DNA of 64,000 nt from Bacteroides sp. GM023 (GTDB lineage: Bacteria > Bacteroidota > Bacteroidia > Bacteroidales > Bacteroidaceae). Under the pieces are notes generated by a model. The model ran no database searches. It saw nothing but the letters and a program-made list of their open reading frames with translations, and was not told the DNA's origin. The translations under genes were made by a program, and so were the position numbers. The stretch is from contig NZ_JAAXGE010000003.1 of assembly GCF_014750685.1 (NCBI RefSeq), forward strand, positions 186,001 through 250,000, written 5' to 3'. Positions 53,444 through 62,164 of the stretch are shown piece by piece; position 1 is the stretch's first letter; the number at the start of each line of letters is the position of its first letter.

Positions 53444-55864
53444 ATGATTGAGGAAAAAAAAGAGAAATTTGGAGAGCAGTCGGCAGAGCAGGTTAATATT
53501 CAGGAAATTCTTTTCCGATATTTGATTCATTGGCCATGGTTCGTAGTTTCAGTCATCATCTGTGTTGCCTTTGCATGGGGATACCTGCGTCTTGCTACAC
53601 CGATTTACAATATTTCTGCCACTGTTCTGATAAAGGATGAAAAAAAAGGAGGTGGAGCAAGCATGTCCTCTGATTTGGAGAAAATGGGACTGGATGGTTT
53701 TGTCTCCTCATCGAGCAATGTAGACAATGAGATTGAAGTTTTGAGATCCAGATCATTGGCAAGGGAGGTGGTTAATCACCTGGGACTATTTGTTACTTAT
53801 ATGGATGAAGATGAGTTTCCTGTTAGAGAATTGTATCGCACTTCTCCGGTATTGGTGAGTTTGATCCCCCAAGAAGCAGACAAACTTCCACAGACAATGA
53901 AAGTGAGCATGTCTTTGCAACCTACAGGTGCTATGGATGTACAGATTACAGTGGGGAAAAAGGAGTATCAGAAACAGTTTGAGAAGTTACCGGCTGTGTT
54001 TCCAACTGATGAGGGGACAGTTGCTTTTTTGGCGAATAATGATACCTTGACAATGGTTCGTCCAGAGAGTGTTACAAAAGAACGTCATATCACGGCTTTC
54101 ATAAACAGGCCTTTATCGGTGGCAAAAGGATACGCTAATTCTCTATCAATAGTTCCCACATCGAAAGCGACTTCCGTAGTGTCTGTTTCACTGATAAACT
54201 CGAGTACTCAGCGTGGTAGGGACTATATAAATAAGTTGCTTGAGATGTATAATATTAATGCTAACAATGACAAGAATGAAGTAGCGCAGAAAACAGCAGA
54301 ATTCATAAATGAACGTATTGGTATTATTTCAAAGGAGTTAGGCAGCACAGAACAGGACCTGGAGAATTTCAAACGTAGTGCAGGTATTACGGACTTGAGT
54401 AGTGAGGCTCAAATTGCATTGACCGGTAATGCTGAGTATGAGAAGAAACGTGTGGAGAATCAGACACAAATCAACCTAGTGACAGACCTTCAACGCTATA
54501 TGTCCGGGAATGATTATGAAGTGTTACCTACTAATGTCGGATTACAGGATACGGGGTTAGCTGGTGCGATAGAACGATATAACGAAATGCTGGCTGAGCG
54601 TAACCGTTTGTTGCGCACATCCACGGAAAGTAATCCAACCATTATAAATCTTAATACCAGTATTCGTGCTATGCATGGTAACGTAAAAGCGACTTTGGAC
54701 GCAACCTTGAAAGGATTGGAGATAACGAAAGCGGATTTAGCTCGTGAAGCCAGCCGTTATTCCCGTCGTATCAGTGATGCTCCTACTCAGGAACGTCAGT
54801 TCGTGAGTATCGCTCGTCAGCAAGAAATAAAGTCCGGTTTGTATTTAATGTTACTTCAGAAGCGTGAGGAAAATGCGATAGTCTTGGCGGCTACAGCCAA
54901 TAATGCTAAAATTATCGACGAGGCTTTGGCGGATGGTAGTCCGGTTTCTCCTAAACGGATGACGATTTATTTGACGGCTTTGTTATTGGGAATAGGGATT
55001 CCGGTAGGTATCATTTATCTGATCAGCCTGACTAAGTTCAAGATCGAAGGTCGCACTGATGTTGAGAAATTAACTTCATTTCCTGTTATTGGTGACATTC
55101 CATTGGCAGATGAGAAGTCAGGCTCTATTGCGGTATTCGAGAATAAGAATAATCTCATGAGCGAGACTTTCCGAAATGTTCGTACGAATCTCCAGTTTAT
55201 GCTCGAGAATGATAAGAATGTGATTCTGGTGACTTCTACTATTAGTGGTGAAGGTAAGTCTTTTGTATCAGCCAATTTGGCTATCAGTCTTTCTTTATTA
55301 GGAAAAAAGGTTGTGATTGTAGGTCTTGATATTCGTAAGCCCGGTTTGAATAAAGTATTCAACATACCTAAAAAAGAGCATGGTATTACACAATATTTGA
55401 CTAATACTACGACGAATTTGATGGATTTGGTACAACCTTCTGACATCAATAAGAATCTGTTTATTCTTCCCGGTGGAACGGTTCCTCCTAATCCAACAGA
55501 ATTATTGGCTCGTGAAGGATTGGATAAGGCGGTCGAAACTTTGAAGAAGAATTTTGATTATGTGATATTGGATACGGCACCTGTTGGCATGGTGACAGAT
55601 ACTTTACTCATAGGACGTGTAGCTGACTTATCGATTTATGTATGTCGTGCTGACTATACTCGCAAGGCAGAGTTTACTTTGATCAACGAACTCGCTGAAA
55701 ATAATAAATTGCCAAATCTCTGTATTGCTATCAATGGCTTGGATCTTCGGAAGAAGAAATATGGTTATTACTATGGTTATGGTAAATATGGTAAGTATTA
55801 TGGATATGGTAAACGCTACGGTTACGGCTATGGTTATGGAGAGCATAAAGTAAAGAATAAGTAA
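53444..55864 (+). CDS. wzc: Wzc-like chain-length determinant / tyrosine kinase, second copy
   Basis: An 806-residue paralogue of the protein at 3693-6116. It has the Wzz helix near 28-48, the periplasmic coiled coil with KNEVAQKTAEFINERIG near 285, a second helix near 507-530, Walker A STISGEGKSFVSANLA near 600, Walker A' IVGLDIRKPG near 630, Walker B VILDTAPVGM near 710, and a Tyr/Gly-rich tail. Amino-acid identity to the first copy is high over the kinase domain and lower in the periplasmic part. It probably works with the second wza and shares substrates or phosphatases with the first pair. Confidence 0.93.
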   Translation: MIEEKKEKFGEQSAEQVNIQEILFRYLIHWPWFVVSVIICVAFAWGYLRLATPIYNISATVLIKDEKKGGGASMSSDLEKMGLDGFVSSSSNVDNEIEVLRSRSLAREVVNHLGLFVTYMDEDEFPVRELYRTSPVLVSLIPQEADKLPQTMKVSMSLQPTGAMDVQITVGKKEYQKQFEKLPAVFPTDEGTVAFLANNDTLTMVRPESVTKERHITAFINRPLSVAKGYANSLSIVPTSKATSVVSVSLINSSTQRGRDYINKLLEMYNINANNDKNEVAQKTAEFINERIGIISKELGSTEQDLENFKRSAGITDLSSEAQIALTGNAEYEKKRVENQTQINLVTDLQRYMSGNDYEVLPTNVGLQDTGLAGAIERYNEMLAERNRLLRTSTESNPTIINLNTSIRAMHGNVKATLDATLKGLEITKADLAREASRYSRRISDAPTQERQFVSIARQQEIKSGLYLMLLQKREENAIVLAATANNAKIIDEALADGSPVSPKRMTIYLTALLLGIGIPVGIIYLISLTKFKIEGRTDVEKLTSFPVIGDIPLADEKSGSIAVFENKNNLMSETFRNVRTNLQFMLENDKNVILVTSTISGEGKSFVSANLAISLSLLGKKVVIVGLDIRKPGLNKVFNIPKKEHGITQYLTNTTTNLMDLVQPSDINKNLFILPGGTVPPNPTELLAREGLDKAVETLKKNFDYVILDTAPVGMVTDTLLIGRVADLSIYVCRADYTRKAEFTLINELAENNKLPNLCIAINGLDLRKKKYGYYYGYGKYGKYYGYGKRYGYGYGYGEHKVKNK

Positions 55865-55901
55865 ATAAACAGAATGTGTAACCAAAAATAACATCAAAGA
55901 T

Positions 55902-56993
55902 ATGTCAGTGTTTAAAGACAAAGTCCTGCTAATTACAGGTGGTACAGGCTCATTTGGTAATGCTGTACTCCGCCGCTTTCTCACAAGTGATATTAAGGAA
56001 ATTCGTATTTTCTCACGAGATGAGAAGAAACAGGATGACATGCGTCATCATCTTCAGGCACAACACCCTGAACAAGCATCTAAGGTGAAGTTTTATATTG
56101 GTAATGTTCGCAACCGTGAATCTGTAGATGTTGCGATGCGTGGGGTGGACTATGTGTTTGCAGCTGCTGCTCTCAAACAGGTGCCTTCCTGCGAATTCTT
56201 CCCTATGGAAGCAGCCATGACCAATGTGATGGGCACAAGTAATGTGTTGCTTTCAGCTATTGACCACGGTGTGGAGAATGTCGTTGTTCTTTCTACTGAC
56301 AAAGCCGCATACCCCATTAATGCTATGGGTATTTCTAAGGCTCTGATGGAAAAGGTCGCTATTGCGAAGGGGCGTGAACTAGGTGAAGATGCCCGGACAA
56401 CTATCTGCTGTACCCGTTATGGTAATGTAATGGCATCGCGTGGTTCGGTTATTCCTTTGTGGGTAGAACAAATTATGTTAGGTAAATCTATTACCATTAC
56501 TGATCCTAATATGACTCGCTTCATGATGACCCTTGATGACGCAGTAGATCTCGTAATCTATGCCTTTACCCATGGTCGCAATGGTGACCTCTTTGTACAG
56601 AAGGCCCCTGCCGCCACCTTGGATGTGCTTGCTGAAGCTTTGAAGCAGATTTATTCTAAAGTTGATTATAAATATGGGGAGACCGAGGTTAAAGTCATCG
56701 GTACACGTCACGGTGAGAAACTTTATGAGACTCTTGTTACTCGTGAGGAAATGGCAAAGGCTATTGACTGCGGCAACTATTATCGCATCCCTTGTGACAC
56801 CCGTGACCTTAATTATGACAAATTCTTTGTGGAGGGTAACGAGAAGGTTTCAACAATTGAAGACTACCACTCGCATAATACCGCACGTTTGGATGTTGAG
56901 GGAATGAAGGAACAGCTCATGCGCTTGCGCTTCATTCAGGAAGATCTCGGCTTAATCGACCGCGCAAAGTCAAAAGAAATTCGTTCTGAATAA
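55902..56993 (+). CDS. capE: UDP-GlcNAc 4,6-dehydratase/5-epimerase (CapE/FnlA/WbjB)
   Basis: A 363-residue short-chain dehydrogenase that starts UDP-N-acetyl-L-fucosamine synthesis. The NAD(P) motif ITGGTGSFGNAVLRRF lies near 11-26, the M-x-x-x-K region in STDKAAYPINAMGISKALME near 130, and GTRHGEKLYETLVTREEM near 265. It is the first of three consecutive genes that give the complete pathway (CapE-CapF-CapG). Start after a 37-bp gap from wzc; the stop overlaps the next start by 1 bp (TAATG). Confidence 0.92.
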   Translation: MSVFKDKVLLITGGTGSFGNAVLRRFLTSDIKEIRIFSRDEKKQDDMRHHLQAQHPEQASKVKFYIGNVRNRESVDVAMRGVDYVFAAAALKQVPSCEFFPMEAAMTNVMGTSNVLLSAIDHGVENVVVLSTDKAAYPINAMGISKALMEKVAIAKGRELGEDARTTICCTRYGNVMASRGSVIPLWVEQIMLGKSITITDPNMTRFMMTLDDAVDLVIYAFTHGRNGDLFVQKAPAATLDVLAEALKQIYSKVDYKYGETEVKVIGTRHGEKLYETLVTREEMAKAIDCGNYYRIPCDTRDLNYDKFFVEGNEKVSTIEDYHSHNTARLDVEGMKEQLMRLRFIQEDLGLIDRAKSKEIRSE

Positions 56994-58195
56994 TGAAGAT
57001 ACTGGTAACAGGTGCTAAAGGATTCGTAGGTGAGAACCTTTGCGCCGAACTCTGCAATATCAAGGAAGGTAAGGCTCGCTGTTATGGTGGGCTTGTCATT
57101 GATGCTGTCTATGAATATGATATAGACAGTAGTCTGGAGGAACTGGATGCCTACTGCTCTGACTGTGATTTCGTTTTCAACTTGGCAGGTGTCAACCGTC
57201 CCAAAGAGAACAGCGAGTTTATGAGCGGCAATTATGGCTTTGCGTCAACACTGCTCGATAGCTTGAAGTTTCACAAGAACAATTGCCCCGTGATGCTGTC
57301 AAGTAGTATTCAGGCAACTCTGATAGGGCGGTATGGTACCAGCGATTATGGTAAGAGCAAGTTAGCTGGTGAGGAACTATTCTTTGAGTATGGCGAGGAA
57401 ACAGGTGCTAAGGTATTGGTATATCGTTTCCCAAACCTCTTTGGTAAATGGTGTCGCCCCAATTATAACAGCGCAGTTGCTACATTTTGTAATAACATTG
57501 CCAACGATCTTGCTATACAGGTTAATGACCCTAGCGTAGAACTTGAGCTCCTTTATATCGATGATCTTGTAAAAGAGATGATAGATGCTTTGCAAGGTAA
57601 TGAACATCACTGTGAGTTCAACGGTGTGGAGACAGTTCTTAATGTTAATGGCCGCTACTGTACCGTGCCCACCACCCACAAAGTAACTCTTGGTGAAATC
57701 GTTTCATTACTCGAATCCTTTAAGTTACAGCCTCAAACATTGGTAATGCCTGAGATTCCCGACAACTCATTTGCAAAAAAACTATATAGTACTTTCTTGA
57801 GTTATTTGCCCAAGGAGAGGGTCATCTTTCCATTGAAGATGAATGTAGATGATCGTGGGAGTTTCACCGAACTGTTGAAGACCGCCAATTGCGGGCAGTT
57901 TAGTGTGAACATCAGTAAACCCGGCATCACCAAGGGGCAGCATTGGCATCATACGAAATGGGAGTTCTTTATTGTTGTATCGGGCAAGGCTCTCATTCAG
58001 CAACGCAGGATAGATACTGACGAAGTGTTAAACTTTGAAGTAAGTGGTGATAATATAGAGGCCGTACATATGCTGCCTGGTTATACGCACAATATAATAA
58101 ACCTCTCTGATACCTGTGATTTGGTGACCCTCATGTGGGCCAACGAGGCATTTAATCCGAATTGTCCCGACACTTATTTCTTACCTGTAGAATAA
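56993..58195 (+). CDS. capF: CapF/FnlB/WbjC bifunctional reductase-epimerase with C-terminal cupin
   Basis: A 400-residue enzyme of UDP-L-FucNAc synthesis. An N-terminal SDR part (MKILVTGAKGFVGENLCAEL, FNLAGVNRP near 63, SDYGKSKLAGEELFFEYGEETG near 118 with the Y-x-x-x-K pair) performs the NADPH reduction; the C-terminal cupin (about 285-400: KGQHWHHTKWEFFIVVSGKALIQQ, with the His cluster) performs the C3 epimerisation in the known CapF. The last residues (LPVE) end 8 bp before the next gene. Domains and order match S. aureus CapF. Confidence 0.92.
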   Translation: MKILVTGAKGFVGENLCAELCNIKEGKARCYGGLVIDAVYEYDIDSSLEELDAYCSDCDFVFNLAGVNRPKENSEFMSGNYGFASTLLDSLKFHKNNCPVMLSSSIQATLIGRYGTSDYGKSKLAGEELFFEYGEETGAKVLVYRFPNLFGKWCRPNYNSAVATFCNNIANDLAIQVNDPSVELELLYIDDLVKEMIDALQGNEHHCEFNGVETVLNVNGRYCTVPTTHKVTLGEIVSLLESFKLQPQTLVMPEIPDNSFAKKLYSTFLSYLPKERVIFPLKMNVDDRGSFTELLKTANCGQFSVNISKPGITKGQHWHHTKWEFFIVVSGKALIQQRRIDTDEVLNFEVSGDNIEAVHMLPGYTHNIINLSDTCDLVTLMWANEAFNPNCPDTYFLPVE

Positions 58196-58202
58196 TACAA
58201 TT

Positions 58203-59387
58203 ATGGCTGACATTAAAACAGATTATAGCGGCATAAAGTTTGCAGACAATGGCAAACTGAAACTTCTTATCATAGTAGGTACAAGACCTGAGATTATTCG
58301 TCTTGCAGCAGTTATCAACAAATGTCGCAAGTACTTTGATACAGTTTTGGCTCATACTGGTCAGAATTATGACTACAATCTTAACGGAGTATTTTTCAAG
58401 GATTTGAAATTAGCAGATCCTGAGGTTTATATGGATGCCGTGGGTGATGACCTCGGTTCAACTGTTGGTAACATTATCAACTGCTCATATAAGTTAATGA
58501 ATGCAATCAAACCTGATGCATTGCTTATATTGGGTGATACTAACTCTTGCTTGAGCGCCATCGCAGCCAAGCGTCTGCACATCCCCATCTTCCACATGGA
58601 AGCAGGTAACCGTTGTAAGGATGAATGTCTGCCTGAGGAGACTAATCGACGCATTGTTGATATCATTAGTGATGTGAATTTGGCATACAGTGAGCATGCA
58701 AGAAGATATCTTCATGAATGTGGTCTTCCCAAAGAGCGTATCTATGTTACTGGTAGCCCCATGGCTGAGGTATTGCACGCAAATCTCGCTGACATAGAAG
58801 CCAGCGACATTCATCAACAGCTTGGCTTGGAGAAAGGTAAATATATCTTGCTTAGCGCCCACCGCGAAGAGAACATTGACACGGAGGAAAATTTTCTTTC
58901 GTTGTTTAATGCTATTAACGCCATAGTCGAGAAATACGATATACCTATCCTTTATAGCTGTCATCCTCGCTCACGCAACCGTATAGAAAAGAGTGGTTTC
59001 CAGCTGGATAAACGTGTAATCCGTCATGAACCTCTTGGTTTCCACAATTACAACTGCTTGCAGATGAATGCTGCCGCTGTCATCAGTGATTCAGGAACTT
59101 TACCCGAAGAGAGTAGCTTCTTTACCAGTGTGGGACATCCTTTCCCGGCTGTCTGTATTCGTACTAGTACCGAGCGTCCCGAATCGTTGGATAAGGCTGG
59201 CTTTATTCTTGCTGGCATTGACGAAAAATCTCTTATTCAGGCTGTTGATACAGCTATAGCTATGAATGCCGAGGGCGACAACGGAATACCTGTGCCTATG
59301 TATGTGGAAGATGTTGCTAATAAGGTGGTGAAGATTATTCAGAGCTATACGGGGGTTGTTGATAAGATGGTGTGGAGGAAGAGGTAA
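58203..59387 (+). CDS. capG: UDP-2-acetamido-2,6-dideoxy-L-talose 2-epimerase (CapG/FnlC/WbjD)
   Basis: A 394-residue member of the UDP-GlcNAc 2-epimerase family; given the CapE-CapF neighbours it is most likely the 2-epimerase that yields UDP-L-FucNAc. The GT-B fold blocks are visible: KLLIIVGTRPEIIRLAAVINK near 20, HTGQNYDYNLNGVFFKDL near 57, HMEAGNRCKDECLPEETNRRIVDIISDVNLAYSEHA near 130, LSAHREENIDTEENF near 220, and SDSGTLPEESSF near 295. It is the last of the three sugar genes; a decayed acyltransferase follows. Confidence 0.9.
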   Translation: MADIKTDYSGIKFADNGKLKLLIIVGTRPEIIRLAAVINKCRKYFDTVLAHTGQNYDYNLNGVFFKDLKLADPEVYMDAVGDDLGSTVGNIINCSYKLMNAIKPDALLILGDTNSCLSAIAAKRLHIPIFHMEAGNRCKDECLPEETNRRIVDIISDVNLAYSEHARRYLHECGLPKERIYVTGSPMAEVLHANLADIEASDIHQQLGLEKGKYILLSAHREENIDTEENFLSLFNAINAIVEKYDIPILYSCHPRSRNRIEKSGFQLDKRVIRHEPLGFHNYNCLQMNAAAVISDSGTLPEESSFFTSVGHPFPAVCIRTSTERPESLDKAGFILAGIDEKSLIQAVDTAIAMNAEGDNGIPVPMYVEDVANKVVKIIQSYTGVVDKMVWRKR

Positions 59388-59411
59388 TTTTTGTGTAAGT
59401 AGAAAAAGATA

Positions 59412-59526
59412 CACAAAAGTGCTGAAGTATTAATAGCGGATGATGTGGTAATTGCTATAAATGCAGTATATCTCATTTAAGAAAACCAACTACGGAGTAT
59501 TGTAGTTAGTTATTCTACTAAAAAAT
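59412..59526 (+). pseudogene. Remnant of a hexapeptide-repeat acyltransferase
   Basis: In the 200-bp gap between capG and the flippase, a frame reads IHKSAEVLIADDVVIAINAVYLI, a stop (59478-59480), then ENQLRSIVVSYSTKKC. Compared with normal hexapeptide acyltransferases (IGDDVVIGANAVV...D-x-P-x-x-SIVVGVPAK) the order and spacing match well, so this looks like the C-terminal end of a lost acyltransferase. The same frame runs into the flippase gene and explains its false upstream extension. Confidence 0.5.
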
Positions 59527-59588
59527 GTGTGATACTGACTTTTTTATTATTCAAACAAGAAGTAATTGGATTTTACATAAAGTTTTTA

Positions 59589-61124
59589 ATGACAAGTAGA
59601 ATACAGAAATCTATAAAAAATGCCAAAGTGAATGTGATTTTTTATGTTGTCACGGCTGTTTTGGCTTTCTTTTCTCGTAAATTTTTTTTAGATAACCTTG
59701 GAACGGAGTTTTTGGGATTATCATCAACATTAGGTGATATACTTAATCTGATGAACATAACCGAACTTGGTATTGGTACAGCTGTGGGTGTGACCTTATA
59801 TAAACCTCTCTTTGACGATGATCATTCGAAAATAGCCGATATTATCTCTGTGTATGGTTTTCTCTATTCGCGCATTGGTGTGATAATAGCAGGAGTAAGT
59901 ATCATATTATCATGTTTCTTCCCATTAATGTTTAAGGATATTGATATGCCACTTGGATTGGTGTATTTTATGTTCTATTCAATGGTGTATGGAGCTTTAC
60001 TCAGTTACTTTGTTAATTATCGTCAAATTATACTTAGTGCCTCACAAAATAACTATGTTATTATGTATCGTTATCAGACTATCAATGTAGTCAAGATATT
60101 ATTGCAGATAATATGTTCATTTTTTCCATATTCGTATATTTGGTGGATTGTGATGGAAATTGTGGCTGGTACAGCTAACTCTGTTTTCTTGTACTATTCT
60201 GTAAAGAAACGCTATCCTTGGCTACAGACTCAAATCAAGTTAGGTAAGGCTAAATTCCAAGACTACAAAGACCTTTGGATAAAAACTAAGCAGATATTTG
60301 TGTTGAAGTTGTCCCATCTTATGTTCACTGGTTCTATCAATTTCTTTATAGGGATGTTGGTTTCATTACCAATGGTTGCTCTATATGGTAACTATAATAT
60401 GGTGATGGCAAAGATAACAGGCTTTGTGGATGGGCTTTTCATAGGTATGGAAGCTAGCGTGGGCAATATGATTGCAGAAGGTGACAAGAAAAAAACTCTT
60501 GGAGTATTCTTTGAGTTACTAAGTATTCGCTATTTCCTTGCGAGTCTGTTGAGTATAGTACTATATTTTACTACACCTGTGTTTATTCTTGTGTGGTTAG
60601 GTGAGAAATACATATTGGATCATTGTGTATTGATTCTGCTCTCACTTCACGTATTTTTCCAGCAGGGACGCTTAACTGTTGATAATTTCAAAAATGGCTA
60701 TGGCTTATATTCTGATGTGTGGGCTCCAATTGCAGAGGTAGTAATATGTGTAGTCTTGTGTGTTTGTTTGGGGAAATACTTTGGATTGGCTGGTATTCTT
60801 GTAGCTTTTGTTATTTCAGAGTTCCTTATCAAGATGTTATGGAAACCATATTTTCTTTTCAGCAGATGTTTTGAGGTATCGGTTGTTATGTATTATTGGC
60901 CTGTGTGGATTAAATATATTGCTATAATGGGTGTTGTGGCTACAGCAACTTTTTTTGCAAGTAATCAGTTGTTGCATTGGGTAGATTCTGCTACTTGGCT
61001 TGGTCTTGTGACATACTCATTGTGTATAGGCTCTTTGGTATTGATTCTCATGGCGGCAATGTACTGGATATGCGATAGCCACTTTCGTGCATTTGCTAAC
61101 CATATTAAAAGTTTTAGAAAATGA
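59589..61124 (+). CDS. wzx: Wzx-type polysaccharide flippase
   Basis: A 511-residue membrane protein with 12-14 predicted helices, of the PST/MATE-like flippase superfamily. It would move the lipid-linked repeat unit across the inner membrane for Wzy-type assembly. The start is placed at MTSRIQKSIKNAKVNVIFYVV; the upstream extension belongs to the decayed acyltransferase. Typical features are the first long helix pair (NVIFYVVTAVLAFFSRKFFLDNLGTEFLGL) and a FVDGLFIGMEASVGNMIAEGDKKK segment near 280. Its last bases overlap the next start by 4 bp (ATGA). Confidence 0.9.
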   Translation: MTSRIQKSIKNAKVNVIFYVVTAVLAFFSRKFFLDNLGTEFLGLSSTLGDILNLMNITELGIGTAVGVTLYKPLFDDDHSKIADIISVYGFLYSRIGVIIAGVSIILSCFFPLMFKDIDMPLGLVYFMFYSMVYGALLSYFVNYRQIILSASQNNYVIMYRYQTINVVKILLQIICSFFPYSYIWWIVMEIVAGTANSVFLYYSVKKRYPWLQTQIKLGKAKFQDYKDLWIKTKQIFVLKLSHLMFTGSINFFIGMLVSLPMVALYGNYNMVMAKITGFVDGLFIGMEASVGNMIAEGDKKKTLGVFFELLSIRYFLASLLSIVLYFTTPVFILVWLGEKYILDHCVLILLSLHVFFQQGRLTVDNFKNGYGLYSDVWAPIAEVVICVVLCVCLGKYFGLAGILVAFVISEFLIKMLWKPYFLFSRCFEVSVVMYYWPVWIKYIAIMGVVATATFFASNQLLHWVDSATWLGLVTYSLCIGSLVLILMAAMYWICDSHFRAFANHIKSFRK

Positions 61125-62161
61125 TGGCACAGACGAATTATAATATTGCAGATCGTTTTAGAGTTTCTCTTGTTTATGAGGGGGCTTGTTCTGTTGTTAA
61201 TGAGATACAAGGTCAGTATGCTTTCTACAAAACGGAAGATACGTCACTGCCTGTTATTGGCATAATCATGCAAAAGTCTAAGATCAAATTGCCAGAGGGA
61301 GCACTTGAATTGGTAAAAGATACGCTTTATGAAAATAAAGAAAGCCTATATGTAACCCTAAAAGGGGTGTTTAAGATAGTTGCACAACAGAATAACTTTA
61401 CCATTGAGTATTCGACGGAATCAAGTGGTGAAATCGTGTTCCACGTAATGGAAGTGCTGATACGTTTTTATGCACCATTGTATGACTTTATGTTCATGCA
61501 CTCATCTGGCTTTATTAAAGATGGTAAAATCTCGCTTATAAATGCTTTTGGAGGTTCTGGAAAAACAGAGGTTATGCTCAAAGCGTTGCTTAATGGCGCA
61601 CAGTTTATATCGGATGACTTAGGTATAATCAATAAGGATGGTAAGGTTTATCCATATCCGGTATTAATACCTCTTCGTGTCCATCATTATGACGTAGAGT
61701 TACGCAGAAAATTGAATGTATCAGAGCATTATTACCGCTTTGCTATCTGGTGTATGAAAAAAAATGGTAAAATCACACGTCGCTTATATAATGCTTTCAA
61801 TTTGAGATGCTTTGTACGTAATTTGCCTTATACAGCATTTACTGATAAAACCACAGAACTGCGATATTATGATATAGATCACTTTTATTGGGTACAGAGT
61901 AGTGATACAACAGCTTTAATAGAAGTTTGTAAGAAAGAATTCTACGACAGAATGGTGGTTTGTTTGGAAAATGAGTCACATAAGTATTTCGATTTAGATG
62001 GTTTTCTTCGCTATAAGTTTCCTTTCTTGAACGATTACAAAGAAAAACAGAACGAACTGATGATACAGATTCTTGAAAAAGTATCTATTCAAGGTGCTAC
62101 AATAAAGGAACGCTATTTCGATGAACTTGCACAATTATTATTTGATAACAATAAAATATGA
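61121..62161 (+). CDS. HPr-kinase-like P-loop protein, first of a tandem pair
   Basis: A 346-residue soluble protein. The central region matches the HPr kinase/phosphorylase catalytic core: a P-loop in INAFGGSGKTEVMLKAL near 141-157 (GGSGKT), followed about 15 residues later by QFISDDLGII (the DD catalytic/metal pair, near 163-169), the same order as in HprK (P-loop, then ADD). No HPr or PTS gene lies near, and the N-terminus does not look like the HprK sensor domain. Such HprK-related kinases in polysaccharide loci are poorly understood; phosphorylation of a sugar or a partner protein is possible. It is translationally coupled to the flippase. Confidence 0.75.
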   Translation: MMAQTNYNIADRFRVSLVYEGACSVVNEIQGQYAFYKTEDTSLPVIGIIMQKSKIKLPEGALELVKDTLYENKESLYVTLKGVFKIVAQQNNFTIEYSTESSGEIVFHVMEVLIRFYAPLYDFMFMHSSGFIKDGKISLINAFGGSGKTEVMLKALLNGAQFISDDLGIINKDGKVYPYPVLIPLRVHHYDVELRRKLNVSEHYYRFAIWCMKKNGKITRRLYNAFNLRCFVRNLPYTAFTDKTTELRYYDIDHFYWVQSSDTTALIEVCKKEFYDRMVVCLENESHKYFDLDGFLRYKFPFLNDYKEKQNELMIQILEKVSIQGATIKERYFDELAQLLFDNNKI

Positions 62162-62164
62162 AAT

